From Erpobdella octoculata (taxonomy: Eukaryota > Annelida > Clitellata > Hirudinida > Erpobdellidae): 64,000 nt of DNA. Each line of letters starts with the position of its first letter. Position 1 is the stretch's first letter. Shown here piece after piece: positions 1 to 11,088 of this stretch. Location: positions 25,399,424-25,463,423 of the forward strand of contig OZ022242.1 in the NCBI GenBank assembly GCA_963978895.1, read 5' to 3'. A program made the translations under genes and the position numbers. Under the pieces are notes generated by a model. That model made no database searches. It was not told where the DNA came from and saw only the letters and a list, made by a program, of their open reading frames with translations.

Positions 1-405
1 TGGGAGAGCAAGCGTGAGCGGGAACGGGAAAGCGACCGGGAACGGGAAAGCGACCGGGAACGGGAAAGCGACCGGGAACGGGAAAGCGACCGGGAACGGG
101 AAAGCGACCGGGAACGGGAAAGCGACCGGGAACGCGGAAAGCGACCGGGAACGCGGAAAGCGACCGGGAACGCGGAAAGCGACTGGAATCGGGAGAGCAA
201 GCTTGGAAGGAAACGCGAGCAAGAGAGAAAATCGATAACAAAACTTCTGAGCGGGAAAGCGACCGGGAGCTGGAAAACGATAGAGAGCGGAAAAGCGACC
301 AGGAACGCGACGAAAACGGGAAAGTGGAGAAGGAAACGGGAGCGAGAGAGACAAACATTAGAAAAACCTCTAAAAACCCCGGGCAACGCCGGGTAACCCT
401 GCTAG
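1..405 (+). mobile_element. Non-autonomous Helitron, 3' part with 18-bp minisatellite
   Basis: The left part is a tandem array of the 18-bp unit CGGGAACGGGAAAGCGAC (about 25-130), continuing into diverged units. The right end has the hairpin CCCGG-GCAACG-CCGGG (380-395), then about ten bases and CTAG (402-405) followed by T. A hairpin just before a CTRR end with T next is the Helitron 3' signature. The 5' end is outside the window. The RERESD-type reading frame is a by-product of the repeat. Confidence 0.7.
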
Positions 406-697
406 TATATATATAAATGACTGTCTGTGTATGTATGTCCTTTATGCATTGCTACACCATTCATCCGACACAACCTTGAGAGTCAATAGAGGAAGGTTTT
501 TGTGAAAAAAATTGTGATCGGTCACAAAATGAGCAGGAGAGCAAGCGGGAACGGGAAAGCAAGCGTGAACAGAAAAGGGAACGGGAGAGCATGCGGGAAT
601 GAAAAAGCGATCGGGAGAGGGAGAACAAGCGGGGAAGGAAATGGGAGCGAGAAAAAAAAACAATAGGAAAACTTCTAAAAACCCTGGGCAACGCTAG
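406..697 (+). mobile_element. Helitron-like repeat, same family, abutting the first copy
   Basis: It begins with a short TA run, then a conserved module (GCATTGCTACACCATTCATC at 447-466, then a GAGAGTCAA motif) seen again near 29260-29330, 51540-51600 and 52690-52760. Degenerate minisatellite follows (540-640). The end is a shortened hairpin (CCCTGGGCAACG) and CTAG at 694-697. Confidence 0.6.
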
Positions 698-1104
698 TCT
701 ATTATATATTTCTAAATAAATAAGTGATATTTTATTTTGACGAACTGCTGGTGGTAATTATTCATGAGGCGTATCAAAACGACTTAAAAATTGTTGACAA
801 TGTAAAAAGTTCACTGTTTGTGCTTCTTTATTGGTCGAAAATAATATAAAGACACTCTATTTTAAATGTAATTGAAAAAATAATTTTATGAAATCAAAAA
901 CCTCATTGAATTAATTAAGTTAATATAAAAGATATATTATTATAATTATGATTTTTCTATTTCAGTTCGGTTTAGTGCTCTTTCAAATGAGACTTCTATC
1001 TAAACATGGATTTTATTTGTTTTTAAAAGTTTTTTTCATGTTTTTATTGCTATGAACTAATTGCACTAATAGTTGTATCATTAAAAACAAAATTAATTTT
1101 TTAG
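698..1104. other. AT-rich intron sequence, nothing recognised
   Basis: Intron sequence upstream of the first visible Shc exon. No ORF, repeat or RNA motif was recognised, and no earlier PTB exon was found here. Confidence 0.5.
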
Positions 1105-1175
1105 TACACAGGAAGTATTGCTGTGTTGGAATCTATGAGAGCTCTGGACTTTGACACTAGGACTGCTATTACAAA
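1105..1175 (+). CDS. Shc: Shc adaptor, PTB domain exon (Y-GSIAVLESMRALDF part)
   Basis: The translation in frame from 1105 contains AVLESMRALDFDTRT, which matches the strongly conserved Shc PTB segment (human EVLQSMRALDFNTRT). A T-rich stretch ending in TTAG precedes 1105 and a GTCAGT donor starts at 1176. The exon enters in phase 0 and leaves two bases of a codon (AA). Shc proteins are cytoplasmic adaptors: the PTB domain binds NPXpY motifs on activated receptors and the linker tyrosines recruit Grb2 to the Ras pathway. Upstream PTB exons lie outside the window. The family call rests on this exon together with the eight below. Confidence 0.85.
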
Positions 1176-1260
1176 GTCAGTTTTTTAACAGGCTTTGGAA
1201 TATGTTCGAAATAGTTTTTTTTTCTATTTAATCAGGCTTTTGTATAAAATTTGATTTAAG

Positions 1261-1321
1261 TGAGTCAATAAATCGTCTTTGCCATGTTACTGGACTGAGA
1301 AATACACAAAGACTCAGAAAA
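1261..1321 (+). CDS. Shc: Shc adaptor, PTB domain exon (ESINRLCH part)
   Basis: After an 85-bp intron, the AG at 1259-1260 opens an exon whose first base completes the split codon. It reads ESINRLCHVTGLRNTQRLRK and ends before a GTTAGT donor (1322). It aligns with human Shc EAISLVCEAV..GATRRRK, a helix and basic loop of the PTB domain. Exit phase is 0. The following intron is about 17.7 kb and full of transposons, so this short exon is recognisable only by its phase and homology. Confidence 0.8.
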
Positions 1322-1802
1322 GTTAGTTCTTATTGAATTAATCATTGTGTTTAACCAGAGCTGTAGCAGTAGCTGAAATTACACGTCCCAAATATGTAAT
1401 TTTTGTCATTAACAGATTGAACTTCTCAATCTGTATGTGAAATCCATAGTTGAGGATTCTATTGAAAAGTGCTTCTAGATTGATATTATGCTCAACCGAC
1501 CTTTGCGCTGTCGCTTACACAACTATACCTTACCTGAAAAAAATTTTCTTTATGAAAAAAACTTTTTAGTGCGAATGTTTTATAAAAAAAATAGAGATAA
1601 ACTTGACTGCTAATTGAATTTTATGTTTTTACTTTCTTTTAACTTAGACTCTAAATTTTTATTAATAAGAAATTGTGTTTATTTTATTCATTATTAATTA
1701 TAATTATCATCATTTTACAACGTTTTTATTAGGTCACTTAGTTGTCTGTCCGCGAATATAGAATTAGATTAAAATGTTGCATACATACTGCACATAGATG
1801 TC
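1322..1802. other. Start of the 17.7-kb Shc intron, nothing recognised
   Basis: AT-rich, with no ORF and no repeat that I could match elsewhere in the window. Confidence 0.4.
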
Positions 1803-1985
1803 TTTTTTTTTTTTTATAATAGTTTATAGTCCTTTACACCAGGTGTTTTAAGACTCTAATGGCTGTATGTAGGAAGCATTTTATACTTCCTGTCGTGGAT
1901 CAGAATTTGATCCTTTTTACTTTCCCCTCCTCCTTTCTCCAGACTTGGGACTGGCTCACAATTATCGAGGCGGAGTTACATAGAT
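1803..1985 (-). repeat. SINE-like element sharing a LINE 3' tail
   Basis: On the minus strand it ends in an A-rich tail preceded by a 45-bp block (complement of TTTATAGTCCTTTACACC..). The block matches the 3' end of the RNase H LINE at 29482-29525. The body (tandem GGATC-type hairpin, then GAGCCAGTCCCAAG at its 5' end) recurs at 61960-62105. Sharing a LINE tail suggests mobilisation by that LINE's reverse transcriptase. Confidence 0.55.
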
Positions 1986-2073
1986 GTCTATTTCTTACTA
2001 GCTTATATATGTTACTAGTTAGTTGTTGAATCCAATACGATGGTGTTTTTTTAAACATGTACCCGATTTTACC

Positions 2074-2290
2074 ACTTCATCATCATCATTTATTTTTGAA
2101 ACGTCCCTATTCCACGCTATGCTAGGGTTGGACGTTTTTCCATATCAGGCCCCTCCACAAGTCACGATCCAGGGCAGACTGCCGCTTCAGGCCGAGCTCA
2201 TCCATGTCTTTCTTCACACATTCCAACCAAGTCTTCCTACTTCTACCTTTACTTTTCACTCCTACAACATCCACATCTCTAATTGCCGAT
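2074..2290 (-). pseudogene. RTE-type LINE, ORF C-terminus and 3' tail
   Basis: The minus strand reads KSKGRSRKTWLECVKKDMDE followed by LGLKRQSALDRDLWRGLIW, the typical C-terminus of RTE-clade reverse transcriptases (GRPRKTWxxCVxxDxxxLGL). A short 3' UTR with the GTGGAATAGGGACGTTTC motif follows, then a (GAT)n tail at 2074-2090. It is strongly 5'-truncated. The same 3' UTR motif is on the RTE at 17190-18460. Confidence 0.8.
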
Positions 2291-2915
2291 TCTACTCCAA
2301 AAATAATAAAATACGTGTTTTAGCATTTTTTGAAAATTTGGTTTCCAGGACTTCAAATTTGGGGTGGAAAATAGGGTTATTTGTTTTTTAAAGTAACTGC
2401 TACTCAAAAACTGTAAATACCACAGATGTAAAAATTAGTATTTAGTTTCTATTCTAAAAATAAAGATATACGTGTTTCACCATTTTTTACAAATTTGGTA
2501 TCCAGGACCTTAAATGTGGGGTGGACAATAGGATTACTTGGTTTTAAAGTAGCTGCTACTCAAAAACTGTGAATGCTACAAGAGTAAAAATTAGTATTTA
2601 GTTTCTACTCGAAAAATAATGATATACGTGTTTCACCATTTTTTGAAAATTTGGTTTCCAGGACTTCAAATGTGGGGTGAAAAACAGGGTTATTTGGTTT
2701 TTAAAGTAACTGCTACTCAACAACTGTAATTGCTACAGATGTAGAAATTAATACTTAGTAACTACTCAAAAAAAAAGATATATGTGTTTCACGATTTTTT
2801 AAAACTTTGGTTTCCATAACTTCAAATGTGGGGTCAAAATAAGTGTTATTTGATTTTAAAATAACTGCTACTCAACAACTGCAAGCATTACAGATGTAAA
2901 ACTTAGTATTTTGAG
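2291..2915 (+). repeat. Tandem repeat, about 155-bp unit, four copies
   Basis: The phrases TTTGGTTTCCAGGACTTCAA and AACTGCTACTCAA recur about every 155 bp (near 2340, 2495, 2650 and 2805). Related units in the opposite sense occur at 46160-46520, 48240-48320 and within 53090-54690, so this is a dispersed family with internal tandem repeats. Confidence 0.7.
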
Positions 2916-2934
2916 GTCCGGTGCCGGTTTAAAG

Positions 2935-3240
2935 TAGCTGAGTCCGGTTTATCACCGGTCGGGCCAAGCCGTTATTTTAGGGTCTTTTTATGGGCCAGGC
3001 TAAACCTTAAATCAAGGTGGTACGGGCCGAGGTTTTTCACTAAGCAAATAGACATTTTAGTGATTTTAGGGTCTTCAGACGGGCCGGGCCGGGCCAAACC
3101 TGAAGTCAAGGTGGGACGGGCCGAAGTTTTTCATCAAGTATATAGAATTTCTAGGCCTGTAAAAACGGCCCAAATTAGACGGGCCGTGTCGTTCAAATTC
3201 TCTAATTTCATGCGAGCGAAGCCGCTACGGGCACTGCTAG
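2935..3240 (+). repeat. GGGCC-rich repeat ending in a CTAG terminus
   Basis: Dense GGGCC/GGGCCG motifs are set in AT-rich DNA, with an internal duplication (about 2975-3045 against 3062-3135). An inverted relative is at 45745-46140. It ends GCGAAGCCGC..TGCTAG at 3240 followed by T, compatible with another Helitron 3' end, though the hairpin is less clear than in the main family. Confidence 0.5.
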
Positions 3241-3295
3241 TATATATATATAGTCTTAGGAAATCTATTTTACGTTTTATAGGCTAACAGAAGTT

Positions 3296-3768
3296 ATGAA
3301 AGAATGTAAAAAAGAAAATGAGCGGGAACGGGAACGGGAGAGCAACCGTGACCGGGAATGGGAGAGCAAGCATGACCGGGAACGGGAGAGCAAGCGTGAG
3401 CGGGAACGGGAAAGCGACCGGGAACGGGAAAGCGACCGGGAACGGGAAAGTGACCGGGAACGGGAAAGCGACCGAGAACGGGAAAGCGACCGGGAACGGG
3501 AAAGCGACCGGGAACGCGGAAAGCGACCGGGAACGCGGAAAGCGACTGGAGTCGGGAGAGCAAGCTTGGAAGGAAACGCGAGCAAGAGAGAAAATCGATA
3601 ACAAAACTTCTGAGCGGGAAAGCGACCGGGAGCTGGAAAACGACCGAGAGCGGAAAAGCGACCGGGAACGCTACGAAAACGGGAAAGTGGAGAAGGGAAC
3701 GGGAGCGAGAGAGACACACATTAGAAAAACCTCTAAAAACCCCGGGCAACGCCGGGTAACCCTGCTAG
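3296..3768 (+). mobile_element. Non-autonomous Helitron with 18-bp minisatellite
   Basis: This is a near copy of 1-405: tandem CGGGAACGGGAAAGCGAC units (3405-3510), diverged flanks, the CCCGG/CCGGG hairpin at 3741-3757 and CTAG at 3765-3768 followed by T. The upstream boundary is uncertain. A leader around 3265-3290 (TTTTACGTTTTATAGGCTAA) also precedes the copy at 32287-32617. Long serine/arginine-rich frames on both strands come from the repeat, not from a gene. Confidence 0.7.
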
Positions 3769-3771
3769 TTA

Positions 3772-4036
3772 CGTCATAAAAAATACATTTTTAAAAAAAC
3801 GTTTTTCTTGCGCCCTAAAAAGTATAAAATAATATTCCTATAATTCATATACAATGGAAAACTTTGCAGGCACATTATAGGCTACAACATTAAACCTTTA
3901 ATAAAACAAATGGTTATAAAAAATAATGCGCCCGCAACGTTTTTCGTTGTATATGAATTATAGGAATATTGTTTCATACTTTTTATGGTGCAAGAAAAAC
4001 GTTTTTTTAAAAATGTATTTTTTATGATGTAAAAAT
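3772..4036. mobile_element. Fold-back MITE, copy 1
   Basis: A palindromic element: the left arm (CATAAAAAATACATTT.., TTTTTCTTGCGCCC) is the reverse complement of the right arm ending TATTTTTTATGATGTAAAAA. Copies are at 16147-16546 and 35483-35756. It has no coding capacity, and the DNA transposon superfamily could not be assigned. Confidence 0.75.
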
Positions 4037-4192
4037 TTATTTCTTTTGGCCTATGCGTTTTATCAAAGGCTTAAATAAAGTGTCTGTCTGTCTGCTCTTC
4101 CAATGTTTGGCCAGTAACATCATCCAAGTAAGCAGCCACACTATTCAGTCCAGCTATCATGGTGTCGATGATTTGTTGGAATATTGATTCTA

Positions 4193-4362
4193 GGACTGTT
4201 CATCAAAGGACGATTCCTCAAAGGACTGTTCATCAAGGACTATTCATCAAGGGACTATCCATCAAAGGACTATTCATCAAAGAATTATTCATCAAGAGGA
4301 CGGTTCATAATAAGGACTGTTCATCTAATGTCTATTTATCCAGCGGACTATTCATAAAAAAA
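4193..4362 (+). repeat. Minisatellite, about 14-15-bp unit (GGACTATTCATCAAA)
   Basis: About eleven degenerate head-to-tail units of GGACT(A/G)TTCATCAAA. No hairpin or element end was recognised beside it. Confidence 0.75.
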
Positions 4363-4467
4363 AGTTAATAAAATTGTTTAAGATGTTAGTTTCAACCAAG
4401 GGTAATTTATATCAAATTTACAGTGCTACTGTGCTTGCGTCCAAATACTTTATACTTTATAATAAAA

Positions 4468-4632
4468 CTAGCGGGGTACCCGGCGTTGCCCGGGGTTTTT
4501 AGTGGTTTTTCTATCGTTTTTCTCTCTCACTTCCGTTTCCTTCCCTGTTTGCTCTCACGCTCCCGGTTATTCTCTCTTCCCCCTTGTCTCCCGCTCCCGA
4601 TCGCTTTCCTGCTCCCGGTCACAGCACCAGAA
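4468..4632 (-). mobile_element. Helitron 3' end fragment, minus orientation
   Basis: Read on the minus strand, it ends with the CCCGG-GCAACG-CCGGG hairpin and CTAG (4468-4471) followed by T. Only a short stretch of diverged minisatellite precedes it. Confidence 0.6.
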
Positions 4633-5269
4633 AAACTAAACTCGACTGTTTTTGTAAACAGTATATGTACACATTCACCAAAGGCCACAAACACGTCAAA
4701 GCATCACACATGCCCGATATGTCAAATCTGGCATATAAGGCTGGGCCTGAATAATCGGTGAACGCATAATCGGCAAGGGAAAAAATAATCGGTGCCGATT
4801 AAACTTTTTCTGAAAAACTACCCACTTAAAATTTGTTCGTATATTATCTAGTGAAAGATCGATATGTAACCATAACAGCAGATTTCTGGAGTTCCGGTAT
4901 TGATTTTGATGCGACTGTTATTGAATCGGGTCCCTTATAACAAGTACGACAACTAATAAAAAAATCTTTCACCATGGAGTGAATGAAAGTTGAAATAATA
5001 GAAATAAAAATGACATAAAAGGAAACGTCAGCATTTTAAAAACATTCTTCAGTCATTCGCGAATGAAAGTATAGTATATTGATTGAAAGAAAATTAAATT
5101 GATAAAAGAATATAAAAATGACATAAAAGAATTGGGCGGCATGTTTTGAAAATTAACTGATTTTAAAGTTAAATTATAAAAAAGAATTTAAATTTTTAAT
5201 TCTCTTTGATCTTGCCGATAACCACTAACCATTATCACGGCGAGCGCATGCAAGCAGCAAAACACGCGC
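4633..5269. other. AT-rich region without recognised gene
   Basis: It contains a small cluster of AATCGG repeats (4754-4797). No coding homology was seen up to the Helitron transposase remnant. Confidence 0.4.
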
Positions 5270-6646
5270 TTATATTATGGCGGTATGTTTCGGAACAAGC
5301 ATTTTCACTAAAGAAATAGTAATTATAAAATATCGCAAGTATCGCAGTCGTTCGCTCTCTATCTTCAAGTACATGTCGACCATGAATTGTTGGCAAAGCT
5401 CACGACATCGCAGAATGAGGTTGTCCTGAACATGTCGAATCATCAGATGATACGTATAAAAATCCATTGAGCTAACTTTCTTGTTTGTTTCAGCTCCTGT
5501 GACGGGATCTCGTCGATTAATGTTTATGCAATATCCGTCTTGTCCCTTCCAGAAAATTAGCGGATATTGGAGAGCATCGTATGAACGGTGTGTGTCATCA
5601 ATGAACTCAAGATTATTATTTCTTCGAATCACGATTTCTTGTGTAGATGTACAATCGCCAACTATTATTCCAGCAACGTCATCAACAACAGGTGCATTGA
5701 ATCTTCATATGTGGTCTCCAGCTGGTGTTTTATCAGGATTGATGACAATAGCGTGATTGTACTTTCTAATTTGTGCATGTGTGATTTGAAGAATTTTAAT
5801 AATTCATTGTGCTTGTTCAATAGAACGTCCAACTCGCTGACAATGTGCCTGGCATAAGGGGAAGTGAGGTTATTGTAGTCGCAACGTGCATCCACGCGAT
5901 TGGCGAGTGCGCATTTAGGGTCCTCACGCCCATGAAGTAGATTTGTAAAAATTGATGTGGTTCGTTTGGAATTGGTAGCAATGAGCTCACATGGTGATAC
6001 ACTTGGCCTTTAATCTTGAATGTTGCATTGTATTGTTGACCATTTGCTGCATTATTGTGAACTATTTCTGTTGCTCCGAATGATGTCATTTGGCAACATG
6101 AATTGAATGTGCGAATGGACTTCAGGAACAGGTTTGAATCTGTACCGATAAGTAAGCCGTTCAATGGTTCAGGCGGTGTTTCAATTTTTGGTAGTTGCAC
6201 TTTTCCTGATGCGCAACTCATCCCAGCTGACTCATATTTGAACTTAAGCGCATGGCAATGGGGACATTCCTTGTCCATAGTATAGCACCAATCGTCACTT
6301 TCGAATGAGAGTAATATTCAATATCCGGCTCATACTGAAATGCCATACGAATGAACAAATCAGATAAGAATTCTCGATATAGTTGCTAGCTCTGTCGATC
6401 GCCTGCTCTGCGTGTGTTAACTACTAACCAGCGAGCTTGTCTTTGTTCCAATTGTCATTGTTGATTTTGTTCAGCTCGTGCCTCTTGTGATTGCGATTCT
6501 CGCAATTGCACCATGTTCACACGCACATTAGAATTATGTTTTAGGATTTGTTCGTCTGTTCTTTGAGTTCTTCTATTTCGGATGTTTTTAGCATTATTCG
6601 TTCTACGATCCAAATTGGCTCCTTGGCGCTTGCTGGCATTGTTCAC
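5270..6646 (-). pseudogene. Helitron transposase N-terminal (helitron-like) domain, broken
   Basis: Successive minus-strand frames give a basic N-terminus (6646-6455), then DKECPHCHALKFKYES and YNATFKIKGQVYHHVSSLLP (6278-5817), then LTSPYARHIVSELDVLL (5895-5665), then DTHRSYDALQYPLIFW and QFMVDMYLKIESERLRY (5632-5270). This is the order of the conserved N-terminal domain of animal Helitron Rep-helicase proteins, which lies upstream of the HUH nuclease. Frameshifts separate the pieces, and the Rep and helicase domains are absent. It is dead, but it shows that autonomous Helitrons existed in this genome. Confidence 0.85.
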
Positions 6647-6718
6647 TGTAAATCACACACTGAATATAATAGTAGTAATCAATTTTAATTAATAATACTA
6701 ATAATTTGTTTAAAATTT

Positions 6719-6766
6719 TTTTTTTTTTATTATAGTTTATAGTCTTTTACACCATGTGTTTTAAGA
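6719..6766 (-). repeat. Orphan LINE 3' tail (about 48 bp)
   Basis: Nearly identical to the 3' terminal block of the I-like LINE at 29482-29525, with an A-rich tail on the minus strand. It is either an extremely 5'-truncated LINE insertion or a SINE remnant. Confidence 0.6.
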
Positions 6767-6815
6767 CGCAATTTTGTTTTAAATTAAATTTATTGCTGAG
6801 GTACAATTAAGGGAA

Positions 6816-6818
<3 letters not shown>

Positions 6819-6897
<79 letters not shown>
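6819..6897. repeat. (TA)n microsatellite
   Basis: A nearly pure TA tract with a single TG interruption. Confidence 0.95.
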
Positions 6898-6900
<3 letters not shown>

Positions 6901-6967
6901 TACATATATATAATCAATTCATATATATACAAAAGAAATATATATAAACACATATATATATATACAT

Positions 6968-7117
6968 AAAGTGGCGAATCCAGGGGAGCATGGCCCCGTG
7001 GATTCCAAAATTTACTTTTTTTGAAATACTAAAAAAATTGTTGACTAATTTTTAGGGAAATTACAAAATTTTTAGCATCTGGCAGTGGTTTTCCAGTGAG
7101 GTTTGTGGATATAAGAT
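6968..7117. mobile_element. hAT-like element end, copy 1
   Basis: It begins GTGGCGAATCCAGGGG, resembling hAT termini of the CAGTGGCGGATCCAGG type, and is about 90% identical over 150 bp to 56717-56872. Similarity stops near the phrase CCAGTGAGGTTTGTGGATAT. The opposite terminus was not found. Confidence 0.5.
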
Positions 7118-7283
7118 CAAGCGTTTGCGTTTTCCGTCGTTTTTGGCCTGTCTCGCCGTTTTTTGGCCCCTCCTGCCGTTTTTGGCCTCTCCCGCCATTT
7201 GTTTGGCCCCCCGCCAAAGAAGTCTAGGTCCATATACAAAAGAAATGTATATAAACATACATATACATATATACAAAAGGAAT

Positions 7284-7315
<32 letters not shown>

Positions 7316-7947
7316 CTTTTTTTTTATATATACATAAACATGCATATATAAACATACATATATTCATAAATATACATACATAGAGAAAAAGTAATAATAA
7401 AAATATCAATATATATATATATATACAAAACTGTATATATACATAAAGATAAAGATATAAAATGCACAGATACTGAAAAATGTACATAAAAAATATATAA
7501 AAACATATGCATATATACAAACAAACATACTTATTTTGTAAAAAAAACAAAAATGATAATTACAAAATGGGAAGTTTTTTAAAAAAACTTTTGAAACCCT
7601 AAGTTTATAAGGCGATGGTTATGGTAGGGTTTTGGTAAGGGGTAAGATAAAAAATGTTTTAGGGTTGGGTTTGGATACGGAGCTCTTAAGGATTTTTGAA
7701 AAGAATTCTAAGTAAATTCTTGTCAGATGCTGTTGCTTTAATGAATTTGGCATCCTTAAAATGTGAGACCTTTCTAATAATATACTTAAAATTAGAAAAA
7801 CTTTCAATGGCGTTTGGACCATGGTTACCTACAAAGAAAAAGGTTTGGTCAAAGTCGACTTTTTTTTTCTTTAGGCACATAGTTTGAAAAAAGGTTAAGG
7901 ACTTCTTTAAAGAGTTTTTTTTAGTCTTATGCGATTATATCCTCTCT
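7118..7947. other. AT-rich, microsatellite-bearing stretch without gene
   Basis: TA/CATA tracts occupy 7225-7520. The rest is AT-rich without recognised homology. Frames here are simple-sequence artefacts. Confidence 0.5.
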
Positions 7948-8075
7948 CTACCATCTTATGGATGAAATAACGGCCCATGCTCTGTTGCAACGTTTTTTAA
8001 TGGACGTTTCAAATCGTCTCCATTTTCCACCAAGTATCACCAACACTTCTTTAATAGAATCTTTATTTAAACATA
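7948..8075 (-). pseudogene. Penelope-like element (PLE) pseudo-LTR with ORF N-terminus
   Basis: Directly downstream (minus) of the ribozyme at 8076-8117 the frame reads KDSIKEVLVILGGKWRRFET then KKRCNRAWAVI. This is the same layout as the other PLE N-termini here (..KKxxxAKWRxxFxRACxxxxLIP..). Unlike most other copies it does not end in a TA tract. Confidence 0.55.
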
Positions 8076-8117
8076 GGGTTGACCAGTCGGTTTCGGCTTG
8101 TTCCATCATCAGAACCC
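8076..8117 (-). ncRNA. Hammerhead ribozyme of a PLE pseudo-LTR
   Basis: Minus strand order: stem I GGGTT, core CTGATGA, an extra T, stem II GGAACAAGCC (only two firm pairs), GAAA, stem III CCGACTGG, cleavage dinucleotide TC, stem I' AACCC. The core is complete and stem I pairs perfectly. Stem II is weak, so activity is doubtful. Confidence 0.65.
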
Positions 8118-8570
8118 CTATAATAATCAATGTAAAGAACAGTAGACAAAAGCCGAATAGGAAAAATAAAGAAACAATAAGAAAACCTTTAAAATATAAG
8201 CCTAAAAATAGAAAATTCCAAACACGTACCACCGACGCTACGATACTTTGACAGCTAACAAAACTGTTTACGTAGAACTCACCTGGAAACAGGTGCATTA
8301 AAATTACAGGTACATTATTAATATTTAAACTAGCTTAAAAGATAATACCAAAATTTCGTCAGTAGCTCAATGTAGGAAAAATAAAGGTTCATAACTTGAA
8401 CATCAAAGGAGGAAATAAATTAAACGAGGAATAAATTTAACCAGAAATGAAATAAACCAGAAATACAATAAAAAGAAAAGAATAAACACAAAAAATAAAA
8501 TAAAAAAGAAATAAAATCAAAGTAAAATAGCGGAAAAGGTCGTTAGAACTTGCGTCGGACACGACGCAGC

Positions 8571-9515
8571 TTATATATTATCATGATTTACCAAATGTGC
8601 AAACTGCAAAACCCCATCACAACCGGAGTTTGGTATTATCTCAGGTCTACATTCATCATCTCTCAACAAATGTGTGATCGGCACTTCTTTATCACCAAGA
8701 AAAGAAACATGCAATTTCTTAGGTAAGGAACGATCATCGTCCACAGACCCACCATCATCAACACAAACCTTATCATGGCGGTTAATACAATCATCACAAA
8801 CATCGATCCCATGTCTCACAACCCCCTCAAAGACATCATCTGACCCAGCAACGCTGCAATCGTAAGAAGCATTGTCCAAAACAATACCGCCGTTGGCATC
8901 TCCATCACCACCCTCATCATCACCACACCCATGACCATTGGTAGAGAAGGCATCGATACCATCTGTTCTTGGTATGTCCCCATCTATTAGAACAAACTGT
9001 GGAGGGATGCAAGACCTGGCTGCCAAGCACATGCTTTGACAACGCGTACGAATTTCTGAAGAGACCTCAGGTTTCGAACTCTTAACACAGAGAACAGATG
9101 TTGTTACTGGAGAGGATCTCTCATTTGCTGTACTGGATTTTCTTGCTATGCACAGGTTTTGACTACGTTTATTCGTTTCCGATGAGACCTTTAGTTTCAA
9201 ACTTTTAACACAAGGAATAGATGCCACCATCGAAGAGGACCCCACATCTGTGGTACCGGCAAAGTTAGGTGCTTAACAATCACCAATAGAAGAAGACACC
9301 AAATCTGTTGTACCGGCAGAGTTAGGTAGATTACAATCACCCGCTTCAAGGTATTCGTCATTGGCTGGTAAACGTGCCCCAAGACAGGGGGAAGCATACC
9401 AACTTTGAAAGGGGTACGAATGTGTTGTAAACTGGCTGGTGTTTTTCGCATCAAGCTATTTCCAAATAAATGTAAAGTTTGTCCAAAACAGTCATCTTGT
9501 ATATTAAGTGTAGGT
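8571..9515 (-). pseudogene. PLE C-terminal region after the GIY-YIG domain
   Basis: The minus strand shows RPTLNIQDDCFGQTLHLFGN (about 9520-9460), the end of the PLE GIY-YIG domain (compare PSINKQFxxFxxxLxLF in other copies), followed after a frame break by a 224-codon acidic, low-complexity tail (9245-8571). Its ribozyme-bearing pseudo-LTR follows at 8117-7948. The TA tract at 9519-9616 cuts off the rest of the endonuclease and the RT. Confidence 0.65.
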
Positions 9516-9516
9516 C

Positions 9517-9618
<102 letters not shown>

Positions 9619-9644
9619 TCGCTGTAACAGTGTCGCTGTTACAG

Positions 9645-10876
9645 GAGATCCCGTATCGCTATTGAAACGATACAGCCTGCGGAAGAAGTCTCGTATCGAT
9701 ACAATTAGCGATACTTAAAATTTCATTCCCGATAAAAATCCCGAAAAAATATCGAGATTTTTTAAAAATATTTTCCAATAAATAACGAAAGTCATACATA
9801 TTTAATTAACGATTGTCACAACTATGAATATTTGCAATTGATTCATCAACATTGATTAATTAATCTACCTATTGACAGAAGTTTATAACTATTATCATCC
9901 CCACTTTAAATTCGGTTTTCCAGACAGCCTGTAGCCCCATTATTTACTATTTTTAGTCTGGGAACCGGCAGCAAAAAAGCCACGCTCCTCTTAGGCTGCT
10001 AGTCGAGCTCTGCATACTACTGATACTACAAGCCCTACGAGGCAATCGTACTCGCTGACATCGATGACTATTATTATTAATAATGCAATGATCATTAGAT
10101 CATTTTATGTTTTGGTTTTAGTCTGTTTCATAAACTTATTTTTTCAAATTTGTTACATAGAATTGGAATGATTATTTTAGTGTTTCGATATCCGTAATTG
10201 ACCGTAATAGTAGCTCATCTAAGATATATCTTTATAATCTCTATGATATTCTTGGTTGTATGTGAGTATGTGTGTGCTACCTGTAGTGTGCACGACAGTG
10301 CCGTAGCCCGTATCGTCTGCAGCTGGAATTCGAAACTTTCTCAGCTTCTTAGTAATCTCAATCTCAGTAATCTGCAATCTATTTCTATCTCCATTGGTTT
10401 TTCCACTTTCACTATTGAATTGCATAAAAATGTCGTTCTTTTGGTGTGCTAGAAGGTTTTCTACTTTTCAATTACTTGAAAAAATAATTTTAATTTTTTT
10501 TTCATCGGCAAGTAAAATCATTTAATTAAATTGATAAACTGCCGCATAATGCGTACTAAATAAAGTAAATAAATACCTACTATCGGTGGTAGCGTTTTAT
10601 TTAGAATCTAAATTTAGAAAAATAGATGTACCGAAACTAAACAAATGAAACTTATTTCAAGTTGTAAAAAAAAAATTAAATTTGGTAAATTTTTATAAAT
10701 TTTTTAATATTTATATATTTATCAGTCAAGATCCCGATATCATATCATATCGTATCGATATCGTATTGTTATTGTTCGAGGCGTCTCGTATCGTATCGTT
10801 TAATTCGAGGCCAATTTAAGAAATCGTATCGTATCGTATCGTTCCAAAAAAATAACGGGACGCAGAAGCTTAGTTT
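9645..10876 (+). mobile_element. GATAC-rich non-autonomous element, copy 1
   Basis: About 1.2 kb, rich in CGTATCG/CGATACG at both ends, ending AACGGGACGCAGAAGCTTA. It is homologous to 15165-15998 and, inverted, to 44409-45668, where terminal inverted repeats are visible. The left terminus is missing here. There is no coding capacity, and the superfamily is unknown. Confidence 0.65.
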
Positions 10877-11088
10877 TAAATATTCCGTTTGGATTGTTTC
10901 ATCCTTTGTTCATATTAGCTTTCAATGCTCCATTTCAATAATCAATGTTTTATATTAAAATCCAATACTTCATACCATTATTTAAGGTGTCATACTAATA
11001 TCCAATGTTTCATATTTCAACGTTTCGAATCATTCCATATCATTATTCAATATTTTATACCAATATTAAACGTTTCGTATCAACATAC

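Noticed and set aside
3277..3749. Serine/arginine-rich and RERESD proteins on both strands
   Set aside because: All six frames are open because the 18-bp repeat has no stops; the pattern recurs in every Helitron copy.
10198..10452. An 84-codon frame in the GATAC-rich element
   Set aside because: The frame is broken in both other copies and has no recognisable motif.
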